Of a stretch of DNA of 44,523 nt, positions 7,484 to 15,331 are shown in pieces. The DNA comes from a virus, in the IMG/VR virus record IMGVR_UViG_3300033155_000819, positions 1 to 44,523 of that record; one strand, given 5' to 3'. The stretch's first letter is position 1. Each line of letters begins with the position of its first letter. Under the pieces are notes generated by a model, which did not search any database, was not told the DNA's origin, and saw only the letters and a list, made by a program, of their open reading frames with translations. The translations under genes were made by a program, and so were the position numbers.

Positions 7484-8858
7484 TTTTGAGAGTGGCAAAC
7501 CCTTTACTCTTTTCAGGTTCGTTAGGGCCTTTATTGCCACTTCCCACTAATCCATCTTGAGCAGAGTCCTCTAAATCATACAACCTCATCTTCGATTTGT
7601 CACAACCAACAATAAACTTCTTATAATAGTTCACATCGTTGTATCTATTCTTGAGTTGCTTGAACATAAGCTGGTTCATCTCAGCCATTTCGTCAGTCTG
7701 GATAATGGCTAGGAATAAATCAGCCGTTGCAGGTAGACCAAATGATTCTGCCACATTACCCAAATCTACATCGGTTGAGCCATAACCTTCTCTGTTGATC
7801 TGAGTAGCAGACCAAATTGGCACATTATATTCCTGCGCCAAGCCACGAACTTCTTCAGCTATTGACTTGACTAGGGTGTAACTATTTGTTGCCCCACCAG
7901 CTTTGACCCTTGACGATGCACAAATATTAAGGTAGTCCACCATGATTACATCTGGTGAGAACCTCTTCTTCATTTTCAATTCTTTCAGCAAATACCTAAA
8001 GTGTCCAACATGTGCAGATGACGTTGGGTATTCCTTTATGATCAATTTACCTGTTGTGGTATTTCTGATTGCTTCCACGCGCTTTTCGTATTGTGGTTTA
8101 GGTAAATCCTCTAACACGTTAAGACTAACATCAAGTAGGTTAGCATCAATACGTTCTGCTATTCTCTCTTCGGCCATTTCTAATGTAATGTATAAAACGT
8201 TTTTACCTTGCATCATATGATGGGCTGAGAAATGACACAATGCGCCAGACTTAAATGTACCTGGGCCACCCATTAAAATATTTAATGTTTTATTAGGCAC
8301 ACCACCTTTTGTGATCTTGTTCATGTACTCAAGATCAAATGGGATCCTATTTTCTTTCTTATTATAAAAATCCCAACGCTCACCTACGTCTTCAATATAA
8401 TCATGTCCAATGTGAGTGTCGAAGGATATAGATAATGCATCAGATAACAAGTCAGGAATTGCTCCCTCATCCTTATCAGACTCACCACCCATTATTGTAA
8501 TTGTTTCTGCAACTGCTAGATGAAGCGAACGCTTCTTGCAGAACTCTTCAGTATTATCAACCAACCATTCACGATCAACCTTCTCTTGGCTGTCTTGGTG
8601 GTAATCGTTTAATAATATGATGATACGATCTAACACATCCTGACTAACTTGAGTATCATGTTCTATCTCAATGATCAAAGCTTCTTTTGTTGGTCTGGTG
8701 TTATACTTATCTAAATACTTTACAATTGATTCGTAGATCACTCTACGGCCAGCGTCTTCAAAGTATTCACTCTTCAAAAAAGGTATAACGTGTCTTATAT
8801 AACCTTCATCATATATTAAATTTCTTAATATAATATCTACAATATCAGCTTGAATCAT
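7479..8858 (-). CDS. 41: Replicative DNA helicase gp41 (DnaB-like)
   Basis: A 459-residue hexameric 5'-3' helicase that moves on the lagging strand and works with primase gp61 (T4 gp41 is 475 residues). The helical N-terminal domain covers roughly residues 1-150. The RecA-fold motor follows, with Walker A GGPGTFKSG near residue 199, a Walker B strand VIMVDYLNI, and the ATQINREG arginine-region loop typical of DnaB-type helicases. Its start overlaps the end of the gp40-like gene by 14 bp, preserving the uvsX-40-41 order of T4. Confidence 0.95.
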   Translation of the reverse strand: MIQADIVDIILRNLIYDEGYIRHVIPFLKSEYFEDAGRRVIYESIVKYLDKYNTRPTKEALIIEIEHDTQVSQDVLDRIIILLNDYHQDSQEKVDREWLVDNTEEFCKKRSLHLAVAETITIMGGESDKDEGAIPDLLSDALSISFDTHIGHDYIEDVGERWDFYNKKENRIPFDLEYMNKITKGGVPNKTLNILMGGPGTFKSGALCHFSAHHMMQGKNVLYITLEMAEERIAERIDANLLDVSLNVLEDLPKPQYEKRVEAIRNTTTGKLIIKEYPTSSAHVGHFRYLLKELKMKKRFSPDVIMVDYLNICASSRVKAGGATNSYTLVKSIAEEVRGLAQEYNVPIWSATQINREGYGSTDVDLGNVAESFGLPATADLFLAIIQTDEMAEMNQLMFKQLKNRYNDVNYYKKFIVGCDKSKMRLYDLEDSAQDGLVGSGNKGPNEPEKSKGFATLKI

Positions 8859-9138
8859 TATGATCCTTTTTAGAAGTATTATCCATTAGTTGTTCTTCGG
8901 CCATTATTTTAACAAGTATATCACCTATGGTATGTTTAAATTGTTCTATTTTAGGATACTTGTCATGGTTAATCTCACCGCTTATTATAACATAATTGAA
9001 ATGCATAATACAGGAATCTTTTTTCTCTTCAAATGAAAGTTGCTTTACCTGGATAACAATTTCATTGTCAATGGAAATACCCCAGTGACTTTCGTCACCA
9101 GGGATTTCTACAAACTCATACTTAGGCAGATGCGACAT
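8845..9138 (-). CDS. 40: gp40-like head vertex assembly chaperone (by position and pattern)
   Basis: A 97-residue protein between uvsX and gene 41, the place of gene 40 in T4. The start is taken as the ATG at 9138, with GAGGAG 7 bases upstream; a TTG two codons earlier is less likely. The N-terminal pattern (LPKYEFVEIPG, then SHWGISI) recalls small proteins annotated as head vertex assembly chaperones in other T4-like phages. The function is inferred from synteny; the sequence by itself shows only a small beta-rich domain with an acidic C-terminus. Confidence 0.5.
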   Translation of the reverse strand: MSHLPKYEFVEIPGDESHWGISIDNEIVIQVKQLSFEEKKDSCIMHFNYVIISGEINHDKYPKIEQFKHTIGDILVKIMAEEQLMDNTSKKDHNDSS

Positions 9139-10192
9139 CTTCAATCTCCTCGTCGTCTACCTCAACACTACTACCATACATGAAATAACCGTTACAGAAT
9201 TCATCTATCTTCTTAAGATTTTCTTCAGTGAAAAACATCTCAGGATTTTTATACATGAATTTCTCATAACGTTTAGTTCCATCAGGCATCTGATATTGTG
9301 TAGCAAGCTTCTTCCAACAACCAGCCTTTTCACCAAACTCTACAAGACCATAGTATCTATCAAGTCCTGTTTGAAAGTTCAAACGGATTTTGATTTTAGT
9401 CTTCTCTTTTGTAAGGCGACCCTTCTGCAATGTTGAAGTAAGTATTGCACCTACAACATCTGTTCCTTCTTTGTCCTGTGCTTTTGATAGGAATATGATT
9501 GAACTAGCAGCATAAACAACACCACCACCGCCACCCATTTTCTTCTGAGCAAATAAACCCATTGTCTCATAGGTGTGATTAGTCAAACACATTGGAACAT
9601 TCAACAAACCCATCTTCAATGTAAGTGCGCGGAAAGTTCCTCTGACAAGTTGCGCTCTTGTCATATCACGAGTTTCCTTACCATCGGTAATGTCTGTTAT
9701 TTCTTTTGTGGTTGATAAGTTGCCAAGTGAATCAAGTACGACAAGCAATTTTGGTTTCTCAGGATTTGAATCTGCCTCGTAGTTATTAAGGATATTCATT
9801 AACTGATTTCTAAATTGTTGTACAGTTTCTACAGGTAGCATGATAACACGTTTAACATCAATGCCGCGTTCTTCCATCATCTTCTTAGTTACGGCGCTTT
9901 CAGATTCAAAGTATAATGAAATACCTGTCTCGTGCTTTTTCTGAAAACTTATAATCTCTTCAATTGCAAAGAATGTTTTACCTACACCAGACTCGCCTGC
10001 AATAGCTGTTACTTTGTTTGATGAAAAACCACCGTAGATAGAACCAGACAGTTGTGCATTTAGCAAGTAAGATCCTGAATCAATTGTTCCTGATTCGTCT
10101 CCCACAATGCCATCTGACACTACGGACGCATATTTATTATCTACAGATTTGATTAGACCCGTTACAAACGGATCGTGTTTACTCTTAGCCAT
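9122..10192 (-). CDS. uvsX: UvsX RecA-like recombinase
   Basis: A 356-residue strand-exchange protein for recombination-dependent replication and repair. Walker A is GESGVGKT (66-73); the Walker B strand is LLVVLDSLGNL; a glycine-rich loop (KMGGGGGVVYAAS) matches the RecA/UvsX core. The C-terminus is acidic, as in UvsX, where this tail modulates DNA binding. GGGAGGAG lies before the ATG. T4 UvsX is 391 residues. The downstream gp40-like gene overlaps its 3' end by 17 bp. Confidence 0.95.
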   Translation of the reverse strand: MAKSKHDPFVTGLIKSVDNKYASVVSDGIVGDESGTIDSGSYLLNAQLSGSIYGGFSSNKVTAIAGESGVGKTFFAIEEIISFQKKHETGISLYFESESAVTKKMMEERGIDVKRVIMLPVETVQQFRNQLMNILNNYEADSNPEKPKLLVVLDSLGNLSTTKEITDITDGKETRDMTRAQLVRGTFRALTLKMGLLNVPMCLTNHTYETMGLFAQKKMGGGGGVVYAASSIIFLSKAQDKEGTDVVGAILTSTLQKGRLTKEKTKIKIRLNFQTGLDRYYGLVEFGEKAGCWKKLATQYQMPDGTKRYEKFMYKNPEMFFTEENLKKIDEFCNGYFMYGSSVEVDDEEIEDVASA

Positions 10193-10231
10193 GTTTACTC
10201 CTCCCTTTTGGATTTTGGTATTTTATGACTT

Positions 10232-11026
10232 TTATATTGTAACAGACAAATTAGGATCAAAATGCCTGTTGATTTCATGACCGAAATATCCACGCGGGTT
10301 CACTATTACTCGCGTGTCTCCTATGTTATAATCGAAAGATTCATGAGTATGGCCGTGTATCCAAAGTTCTGGGGCACTGGCTGTAATCTCATCTTCAAGA
10401 TCAGTAACATATGAACTATTTAGTCCCGAAGCACGGAACTTAGGTGAAACAGACATATAACTTGGGCCCATGTGAGTTACCACACAAACCTTATATCCCT
10501 GGCTCTTGTGAAATTTAATGGCATCGAAAATATACTTGACACTCTTGTCGTGCATGATTGCAGTATCTTCAGGGTCAAGTTTCCTCAGCCAAGGTTCTGA
10601 ATCAGGTCCATGACGGATGATTCGATAATCATTCATAAATTGTTTTGCATCGGCCATATCACTTCTGCTACGGTTACAGAAGCTTGTCCATAATGTAGCA
10701 CCAATGAAAACAGTATCTTCAACTAGCAAGAAGTCATTTTCAAGAAGCCTGATGTTATCATACTGATACATAGCATCTTCAACTTTAACTCTACCATTCT
10801 TGATAGATGAGCCATAGTATTCGTGGTTTCCCATCACCATCACAACTTCTCTGAAACGTTGTGCCTGTTCAAAGACACCATCTAATGTAGCTCTTGTTTT
10901 ACCAAGGCCAACATCACCAGCAAGAACAAGTACAGTATCTGAGTCGTCCTCATGAACAGGAATTACAAAACTACCTGAAGGGTTGTCAAACTCTGTATGT
11001 ATATCACTTAAAATCCGAATCTTCAT
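10232..11026 (-). CDS. Calcineurin-like metallophosphoesterase
   Basis: A 264-residue metallophosphoesterase. All the metal-site motifs are visible in order: SDIHTEF (7-13), LAGDVGLG, MGNHEYYG, THMGPS and HGHTHES. Family members hydrolyse phosphomono- or diesters with two metal ions; the substrate is not predictable here. It is distinct from the gp47 nuclease at 41371-42438. Its ATG follows a GGGGAAG site and overlaps the end of the SLOG gene by 4 bp, so the two are co-translated. Confidence 0.85.
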   Translation of the reverse strand: MKIRILSDIHTEFDNPSGSFVIPVHEDDSDTVLVLAGDVGLGKTRATLDGVFEQAQRFREVVMVMGNHEYYGSSIKNGRVKVEDAMYQYDNIRLLENDFLLVEDTVFIGATLWTSFCNRSRSDMADAKQFMNDYRIIRHGPDSEPWLRKLDPEDTAIMHDKSVKYIFDAIKFHKSQGYKVCVVTHMGPSYMSVSPKFRASGLNSSYVTDLEDEITASAPELWIHGHTHESFDYNIGDTRVIVNPRGYFGHEINRHFDPNLSVTI

Positions 11027-11379
11027 TGTTCTTCCCCTATCTCATAATGTGTATAAACAAGTAAGCCTTGCTTCGTTGCATACTTGATCATACCGTGTGT
11101 TCCTGTGCTGATACCATCCCAAATGGCAACAAGTCCGTCGGCGTAATCACCCATCTCTGCATTTCTAATATGTCCTGCGGATCTACCAAACTTTTTCCAT
11201 AATGCAGGAAATGGTTTTATTGGTATATTAAATCTATCTGCATATATCTCGCCAAGTTGATCTACGCCACGGGCACCGCCACTGACAAGCTCTGTAATAT
11301 TAAAACCAGACATTCGTATTGCAGCTTGAACCAAATTATAATCTTTTATATGACGACCGCCAGCAACAATAACCTTCAC
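11023..11379 (-). CDS. SLOG-family (YspA/DUF2493-like) nucleotide-binding protein
   Basis: A 118-residue Rossmann-like protein. VIVAGGRHI at the N-terminus and VSGGARGVDQLG around residue 40 are the nucleotide-binding loops of the YspA-type SLOG family; AIWDGISTGTHGMI near the C-terminus is also typical. SLOG proteins bind NAD- or ADP-ribose-like nucleotides. The chosen start is GTG at 11379, sharing one base with the upstream TAG stop (TAGTG) and preceded by a GGGTGG site; TTG at 11406 and GTG at 11391 are possible but add residues the family lacks. Confidence 0.7.
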   Translation of the reverse strand: MKVIVAGGRHIKDYNLVQAAIRMSGFNITELVSGGARGVDQLGEIYADRFNIPIKPFPALWKKFGRSAGHIRNAEMGDYADGLVAIWDGISTGTHGMIKYATKQGLLVYTHYEIGEEQ

Positions 11380-11567
11380 TACATAGACCACCCTAGCGAA
11401 GACCAAAAACCACCAAAGGCTAATAGTACATTAAACAACCCAAAAATTACTAACCCTATGATAAATAGACCAACTTGATCATCGGTTTGTTGTGGTAGAA
11501 CAACCTTTGTAAAATAAAAAGAAAATCCAAGTGTCATAATTACTATCATTAAAATTTGAGGCCACAT
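11379..11567 (-). CDS. Small membrane protein with two transmembrane segments
   Basis: A 62-residue hydrophobic protein. Segments at about 4-20 (ILMIVIMTLGFSFYFT) and 34-52 (LFIIGLVIFGLFNVLLAF) would each span the membrane, joined by a short polar loop (QQTDDQ). No family recognised. It sits between an exported protein and the SLOG gene, with a CGGGAT sequence before its ATG. Small membrane proteins of this kind in T4-like phages often act on the host envelope, but nothing here shows that. Confidence 0.55.
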   Translation of the reverse strand: MWPQILMIVIMTLGFSFYFTKVVLPQQTDDQVGLFIIGLVIFGLFNVLLAFGGFWSSLGWSM

Positions 11568-11570
11568 AAT

Positions 11571-11936
11571 TTATATCCCGTTTAGTAAACAATCATTGTA
11601 TGTTAATATCCCATAACTATGAGGATCATCATCCCACATATAAGCACCAAGAATAACTCTTATGTAAACTTTCCTATCATCTTCATCCATACCATCTAAT
11701 ATTGCAATGGCATTTTCAGGCCAAACGTTAAGCCTTGCATTGATAACAGAATCAAAAGCTATCATTCCTAACCCATAACAAGTTTTAAACATCTGAACTT
11801 TTTGTTCTTCAGTGGGTTCTGCCTTGATAGGATTTGTGTATAATGTTGCAAGAACAAATATACAAATAATTATCCAGATAGGACATGTTCGTGAAAAGAA
11901 CTTTCCAATTTTAATCAGCAAAGGAAACTTGATCAT
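11571..11936 (-). CDS. Exported or membrane-anchored protein, unknown function
   Basis: A 121-residue protein with a basic N-terminus, a hydrophobic stretch (about 19-35, IWIIICIFVLATLYT) and a possible signal-peptidase site after PIKA, so a periplasmic domain of about 80 residues is likely. The mature part has two Cys (in KTCYGLG and NDCLLNG) that could form a disulfide. It overlaps the 3' end of the upstream small basic gene by 26 bp. No family recognised. Confidence 0.55.
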   Translation of the reverse strand: MIKFPLLIKIGKFFSRTCPIWIIICIFVLATLYTNPIKAEPTEEQKVQMFKTCYGLGMIAFDSVINARLNVWPENAIAILDGMDEDDRKVYIRVILGAYMWDDDPHSYGILTYNDCLLNGI

Positions 11937-12093
11937 GAGGGATGCCTCTGATTGTTGCTAGTTTTAGAACTTTGTTTTTTTCACGTCTACGGAACGTAGT
12001 TGAAGTTAGGGCTTTGTTTGTAAGAAATGTGATCTTACCCCATAGTGACTTCTTTGAACGATGCTTTGTTGCACCTACTCTTGCGCTTGCCAT
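11911..12093 (-). CDS. Small strongly basic protein, unknown function
   Basis: A 60-residue protein with 16 Lys/Arg residues (MASARVGATKHRSKKSLWGK...). A strong GAGGAG site 8 bases before the ATG supports it as real despite its overlap with the downstream gene. The charge suggests nucleic-acid or ribosome contact, but no family is recognised. Confidence 0.5.
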   Translation of the reverse strand: MASARVGATKHRSKKSLWGKITFLTNKALTSTTFRRREKNKVLKLATIRGIPHDQVSFAD

Positions 12094-12098
12094 TTTAT

Positions 12099-12296
12099 TT
12101 ACTCCTCAGGTTTATTTGGAAAAATCTCAACTTTTGTTATTGCATAGACAGGATACGTTTTATCACATACTTCTTTAAAAGTTTCTAAAAAAGCTTTCAT
12201 TGCATCTAAGTTTTTTGCTAAGGCCCTAGCATGTCCAGGGCCGTAACAAGTTTCAATGTCAACTCTAAACTCTATGTAATCTTTTGTATCTGGCAT
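12099..12296 (-). CDS. Small hypothetical protein
   Basis: A 65-residue protein (MPDTKDYIEFRVDIETCYGP...) that could form a small alpha/beta domain. A GAAGGT site lies before its ATG, and the ATG is 18 bp downstream of the tmRNA 3' end, so it may be co-transcribed with the tmRNA from the late promoter at 12679. No family recognised. Confidence 0.5.
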   Translation of the reverse strand: MPDTKDYIEFRVDIETCYGPGHARALAKNLDAMKAFLETFKEVCDKTYPVYAITKVEIFPNKPEE

Positions 12297-12311
12297 TGTC
12301 TACCTTCAATT

Positions 12312-12663
12312 TGGTGGAGCTGGCGGGAATCGAACCCGCGTCCTAAGTCTTTCCAACAAATGCTTCTACACGCTTTTTCATTTTTAAATTTCGGCAGTGG
12401 TATGTCTAAATGAACAAACCCATAACTCCCTACACCCTAAATAAAAGTATACCTCGGGTATGTATACAGTTTTGCCTAATTTAAGTGACTCCCCATTGTG
12501 ACAACCATTAAGGCATCATTGTCACGGGAAGGATCAAGCTGCTATAGCTTGTTCGTAGTTGCTATCGTTTGCAATTAACGTTTTTGATTCTATTTTACGA
12601 GGTGTATCATCCTCGGCGTGCTACATTTATCGTCTACCACTCAGTCGAAACCAGGGCAGCCCC
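12312..12663 (-). ncRNA. ssrA: Transfer-messenger RNA (tmRNA, one-piece)
   Basis: A 352-nt tmRNA for rescue of stalled ribosomes. The 5' end GGGGCUG pairs with CAGCUCC near the 3' end to form the tRNA-like acceptor stem (one G-U pair), the conserved GGUUUCGAC follows the 5' stem, the T-arm is GCGGG-UUCGAUU-CCCGC, and CCA is encoded. The tag reading frame lies at 12572-12534 and reads ANDSNYEQAIAA followed by UGA, with GCA as resume codon. The ANDxNY start resembles gamma-proteobacterial tags, while the AIAA end differs from the common ALAA. It is not permuted into two pieces as in alpha-proteobacteria. Preceded by a late promoter. Confidence 0.95.
12534..12572 (-). other. tmRNA tag peptide reading frame
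   Basis: Thirteen codons from GCA to TGA inside the tmRNA, giving the degradation tag ANDSNYEQAIAA. The hydrophobic-alanine end is what ClpXP-type proteases recognise in known tags; the last four residues AIAA are a variant of the usual end. Confidence 0.9.
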
Positions 12664-12677
12664 AATAAACTATTTAG

Positions 12678-13037
12678 CTATTTATAAACTCCCATTATAG
12701 CTTTGCTCATAATGATAAGAGCTTTTTTACCTTGAATATTGATCTCTTCACAGGCGTGGCGATAAAACAAAATTTCATCTCCAACTTCAAGTCCATTAGT
12801 ATCGCTTGCATTTAAAGCGAGAACTCTGCTTGTGATTGGCATATTCAAATCCTTACCGCTTTTATTCTGATCAATAACAATGTTACCAATCTTAACCTCA
12901 CGGTCAACATATTCAATTAGGACAAAGTCATTTACTGTATGAAGTGTTTTACCTACTGGCTTATCTTCAACAGAATCTGTACCTGCTTGAGTTACATCTA
13001 GAACTTCTTTCTTTGGTTTATTTTCTACTTCGGCCAT
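12678..13037 (-). CDS. GroES-like co-chaperonin (functional analogue of T4 gp31)
   Basis: A 119-residue protein with a 30-residue charged N-terminal extension, then a Cpn10-like domain: VNDFVLIEYV, a flexible segment around NIVIDQNKSGKDLN in the place of the GroES mobile loop, VLALNASD, VGDEILFYR and ALIIMSKAIMGV at the end. It would cap host GroEL to fold the major capsid protein, as gp31 does in T4. The extension is unusual. Co-chaperonin identity rests on the order of these segments, since such phage proteins diverge strongly. Confidence 0.75.
   Translation of the reverse strand: MAEVENKPKKEVLDVTQAGTDSVEDKPVGKTLHTVNDFVLIEYVDREVKIGNIVIDQNKSGKDLNMPITSRVLALNASDTNGLEVGDEILFYRHACEEINIQGKKALIIMSKAIMGVYK
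12679..12686 (-). promoter_or_regulatory. T4-type late promoter (TATAAATA) for the tmRNA
   Basis: An exact TATAAATA overlapping the last codons of the GroES-like gene. Transcription would begin near 12673, about 10 bases before the mature tmRNA 5' end at 12663. Its placement directly ahead of a non-coding gene supports late expression of the tmRNA. Confidence 0.7.
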
Positions 13038-13046
13038 GATTATTCC

Positions 13047-13352
13047 TTATTGTATTTTGTAAAAAATTCTATCAGCTTCGTAAATAATCCTTGTTGCTCC
13101 AAGGGCATATCTTCTTGCGCGATAATGTCTACCATTATGGTAGGCTACTTTTGCTTTTGCTAAAAGTTGTCTTGCTTGCTTGACAAGCTCTTCAACCTTA
13201 ACATTAGGTGATACTTGCAAATCTTCCCCAATAGTAGTCTCATCCAACAGACGTTCTGTGTGCGTAATGTGATCCATCACTGGGATATAGTCTTCAGCAT
13301 TAGCCAATCCAGCAACAATTAATAAAAGCCCACCAATTAATAAATTTCTCAT
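13047..13352 (-). CDS. Exported helical protein, unknown function
   Basis: About 101 residues. A clear signal peptide (MRNLLIGGLLLIVAGLANA, cleavage before EDY) precedes a soluble domain of about 80 residues, whose end is helical and rich in Arg/Tyr (VAYHNGRHYRARRYALGATR). The ATG at 13352 is preferred because AAGGA lies 9 bases upstream; an ATG two codons earlier is too close to that site. A strong sigma70-type promoter sits upstream, so it is probably an early gene. A periplasmic role is inferred. Confidence 0.6.
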   Translation of the reverse strand: MRNLLIGGLLLIVAGLANAEDYIPVMDHITHTERLLDETTIGEDLQVSPNVKVEELVKQARQLLAKAKVAYHNGRHYRARRYALGATRIIYEADRIFYKIQ

Positions 13353-13395
13353 TTCCATCTTTCCTTAGTTATTGATTAAATTTCCACAGTTGTAT

Positions 13396-13425
13396 ATTAT
13401 ATCATCCTTGAGCATGTAATGTCAA
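13396..13425 (-). promoter_or_regulatory. Sigma70-type promoter with extended -10
   Basis: TTGACA at 13425-13420 and TATAAT at 13401-13396 with an 18-bp spacer; TGA just before the -10 makes an extended -10 (TGATATAAT). It lies between nadV and the exported protein gene and points at the latter and the GroES-like gene. Confidence 0.75.
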
Positions 13426-13438
13426 GCGATTCTATAAA

Positions 13439-14896
13439 TTATTTTGAGATATTTTCTCTTACCTCAGCAAGTGTGGTTTCGTTGTATAAATCACCCTTAT
13501 AGTAGACCAACTTCATAACATCTTCAGTTTGATCGCTAAGTGGTGAAAGATCTAGTCTGGCTGTAAACATGCCTCCTGTCGCCATATCTCTAGCAAGTGT
13601 TAATACACCTTCTTTAGATTTCTTTCCGTGGTCAGTTACTGGGTCCTTTGCAATCCCAACCCAACCATCGTCTGTTAAAATTGCACATGCCTTTTGTGCA
13701 AACTTCAATGTGTCTCGATCAAGCTTTTGCAGTAGCGCACCACCTGAACCGAATATTACAGTGTCTGCAGCATAGCCCAATTTAGTAACAAGACTCAAAA
13801 GCTCTACAATTGTATTGTGGCATACTCCATCACCCTGTATCACACCTACTGTATTGATCTGCTTATAACCTTCTTCAGTTTCAGTAGTGCCAAACGCTTC
13901 TGCTTGCATCTCAAGTAGACGTGGTACAACTTCCATCATATCACCACTGTCTGGTCTGAATACAACCTTTGCTTTTGTATCAAGTATCTCTTGTTTCAAT
14001 ACAGTACAAAGCAACTTCGCCTCTCGGTAAACGTCGTAGCCGTCAATTACAATACTGATAATGGAACCTTCCACAGCGTTACTCAATTGCTTGCGGAGAT
14101 ATCTCACCGCATCATCTGAGCCACCACCAAACGAACATTGAATACTATGCTCTGTTGCGTAAACACTAAAGCCTGCCATTACTTCTTTATAGTAAAAGTT
14201 TGCCGCAAGTATTCCTTCAACTGTATCCGATCCCATGAAGTTTACAAGGTGAGCAGAGCCACCTATTTCAGCAGTCTCTCCGCTTGTTACACCACGGCCG
14301 CCGAAGTCATGTAACGCAAAAGGCAACAAGCCTTTATCCGCGCCAGTGAGATCATAAAACTTTTCAATCTCACCTTTGATACTGTAGTCCATTGTTGCAA
14401 TTGTTGTAGGATACCAAACTGCTCGCTGTATCATTGTTTCAAAGCCTGCGCTCATCCAATACAAATCTTTATCAAGTACAGTAACGGAATAAATTGGTTG
14501 TCTACCTTTCATAACTGTACCTTCTGGCACAGAGCGTATGATCAGTGGAAGCTTTCCGTCATAAACATTTACAACTTTCTCCCACGCTTTACGGGCAAAC
14601 AACTTGCGTCCAAAGTGGGCTTCACTAAATGCCTCTGCGGCATCTACATCTGCCATTGTGATTGTTTGTGTAAGGTATCTCTTTGTCAGCATCTGCATAC
14701 CAAACGGCACAATAGTTTCTGTTATATCTACCCTGGCTTCGCCGTATGAAGTCATACCTTTAATCCCATCAGGATATGCAAAAGGGTGACTAAATTTATA
14801 ACTGTCCATTCTACAAATCAAACTAATTCGTAGTTGGTCTTCTTGTGTGTATTGTATATCTTTTGAGTTTGGTTTAAATATTTCTTGTATGTTCAT
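13439..14896 (-). CDS. nadV: Nicotinamide phosphoribosyltransferase
   Basis: A 485-residue NAMPT/NadV enzyme that joins nicotinamide and PRPP to give NMN, the first step of NAD salvage. Recognisable blocks are MDSYKFSHPFAYPDG near the start (substrate region), LLPFALHDFGGRGV (~180), STEHSIQ-type ATEHSIQCSFGGG (~250), VFRPDSGDMMEVV and GVIQGDGV in the C-terminal barrel, all in NAMPT order and at normal length. With NadM at 15332-16372 it completes a two-step nicotinamide-to-NAD pathway, as known in some vibriophages and recently described as a counter to NAD-depleting host defence. An AGGGGATTCC leader and an AUAGA-loop hairpin precede the ATG. Confidence 0.93.
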   Translation of the reverse strand: MNIQEIFKPNSKDIQYTQEDQLRISLICRMDSYKFSHPFAYPDGIKGMTSYGEARVDITETIVPFGMQMLTKRYLTQTITMADVDAAEAFSEAHFGRKLFARKAWEKVVNVYDGKLPLIIRSVPEGTVMKGRQPIYSVTVLDKDLYWMSAGFETMIQRAVWYPTTIATMDYSIKGEIEKFYDLTGADKGLLPFALHDFGGRGVTSGETAEIGGSAHLVNFMGSDTVEGILAANFYYKEVMAGFSVYATEHSIQCSFGGGSDDAVRYLRKQLSNAVEGSIISIVIDGYDVYREAKLLCTVLKQEILDTKAKVVFRPDSGDMMEVVPRLLEMQAEAFGTTETEEGYKQINTVGVIQGDGVCHNTIVELLSLVTKLGYAADTVIFGSGGALLQKLDRDTLKFAQKACAILTDDGWVGIAKDPVTDHGKKSKEGVLTLARDMATGGMFTARLDLSPLSDQTEDVMKLVYYKGDLYNETTLAEVRENISK

Positions 14897-14925
14897 AATA
14901 GGAATCCCCTATAGTAGTTTATATT

Positions 14926-14946
14926 GAAGCGTGTCTATCACACTTC
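14926..14946 (-). promoter_or_regulatory. AUAGA-loop hairpin upstream of nadV
   Basis: An 8-bp stem (GAAGUGUG / CACGCUUC, one U-G pair) closed by the loop AUAGA. It spans the stop codon of the upstream gene and ends 30 bases before the nadV ATG, followed by AGGGGATTCC as ribosome site. A hairpin with the same loop but a different stem precedes nadM. Confidence 0.6.
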
Positions 14947-15321
14947 TTCTCGTTTGTCCACAAGTCCCTTGGCGGCAATTTCAACTAATGCGGCCAATGA
15001 TCCATGCGGGTTGTAAATTCTTAATCCTTGGTAAAGGAAAAACTCTCTTGTTTCATGTATCACTGCTCTTTCAATTGCAGCATATACCGTCGACACAACT
15101 TCACCGTCGACCATGTGGTAACTCAGCATCCATTTCCTACAACGCTGTTCTTCCATTTCACCTGTTACAGCATCTATACCTTGAAAAATGATTTGAATAT
15201 AAGGCCGATCTTCATCACCGTCCTCACCTAAAGCTAAACGGGTGTCATAACGTAATTGGATATCCCAATCTAAATATGAACAATCGTCTACCAGTTTTTG
15301 AAGTGTTTCTTTAGTTTGCAT
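14938..15321 (-). CDS. Hypothetical protein between the two NAD genes
   Basis: A 127-residue acidic protein with an AGGAGGTG ribosome site 4-5 bases before its ATG, which is an unusually strong site for this window. It looks alpha/beta (LDWDIQLRYDTRLALG, IQIIFQGID, then helices around TREFFLYQGLRI). No family recognised. Its location between nadM and nadV suggests co-expression with NAD salvage; its stop codon lies within the nadV leader hairpin. Confidence 0.6.
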   Translation of the reverse strand: MQTKETLQKLVDDCSYLDWDIQLRYDTRLALGEDGDEDRPYIQIIFQGIDAVTGEMEEQRCRKWMLSYHMVDGEVVSTVYAAIERAVIHETREFFLYQGLRIYNPHGSLAALVEIAAKGLVDKREEV

Positions 15322-15331
15322 ATCACACCTC

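Noticed and set aside
12231-12413. Plus-strand open frame containing WRESNPRP
   Set aside because: It is the antisense of the tmRNA 3' end; such peptides are a known false product of tRNA-like sequences.
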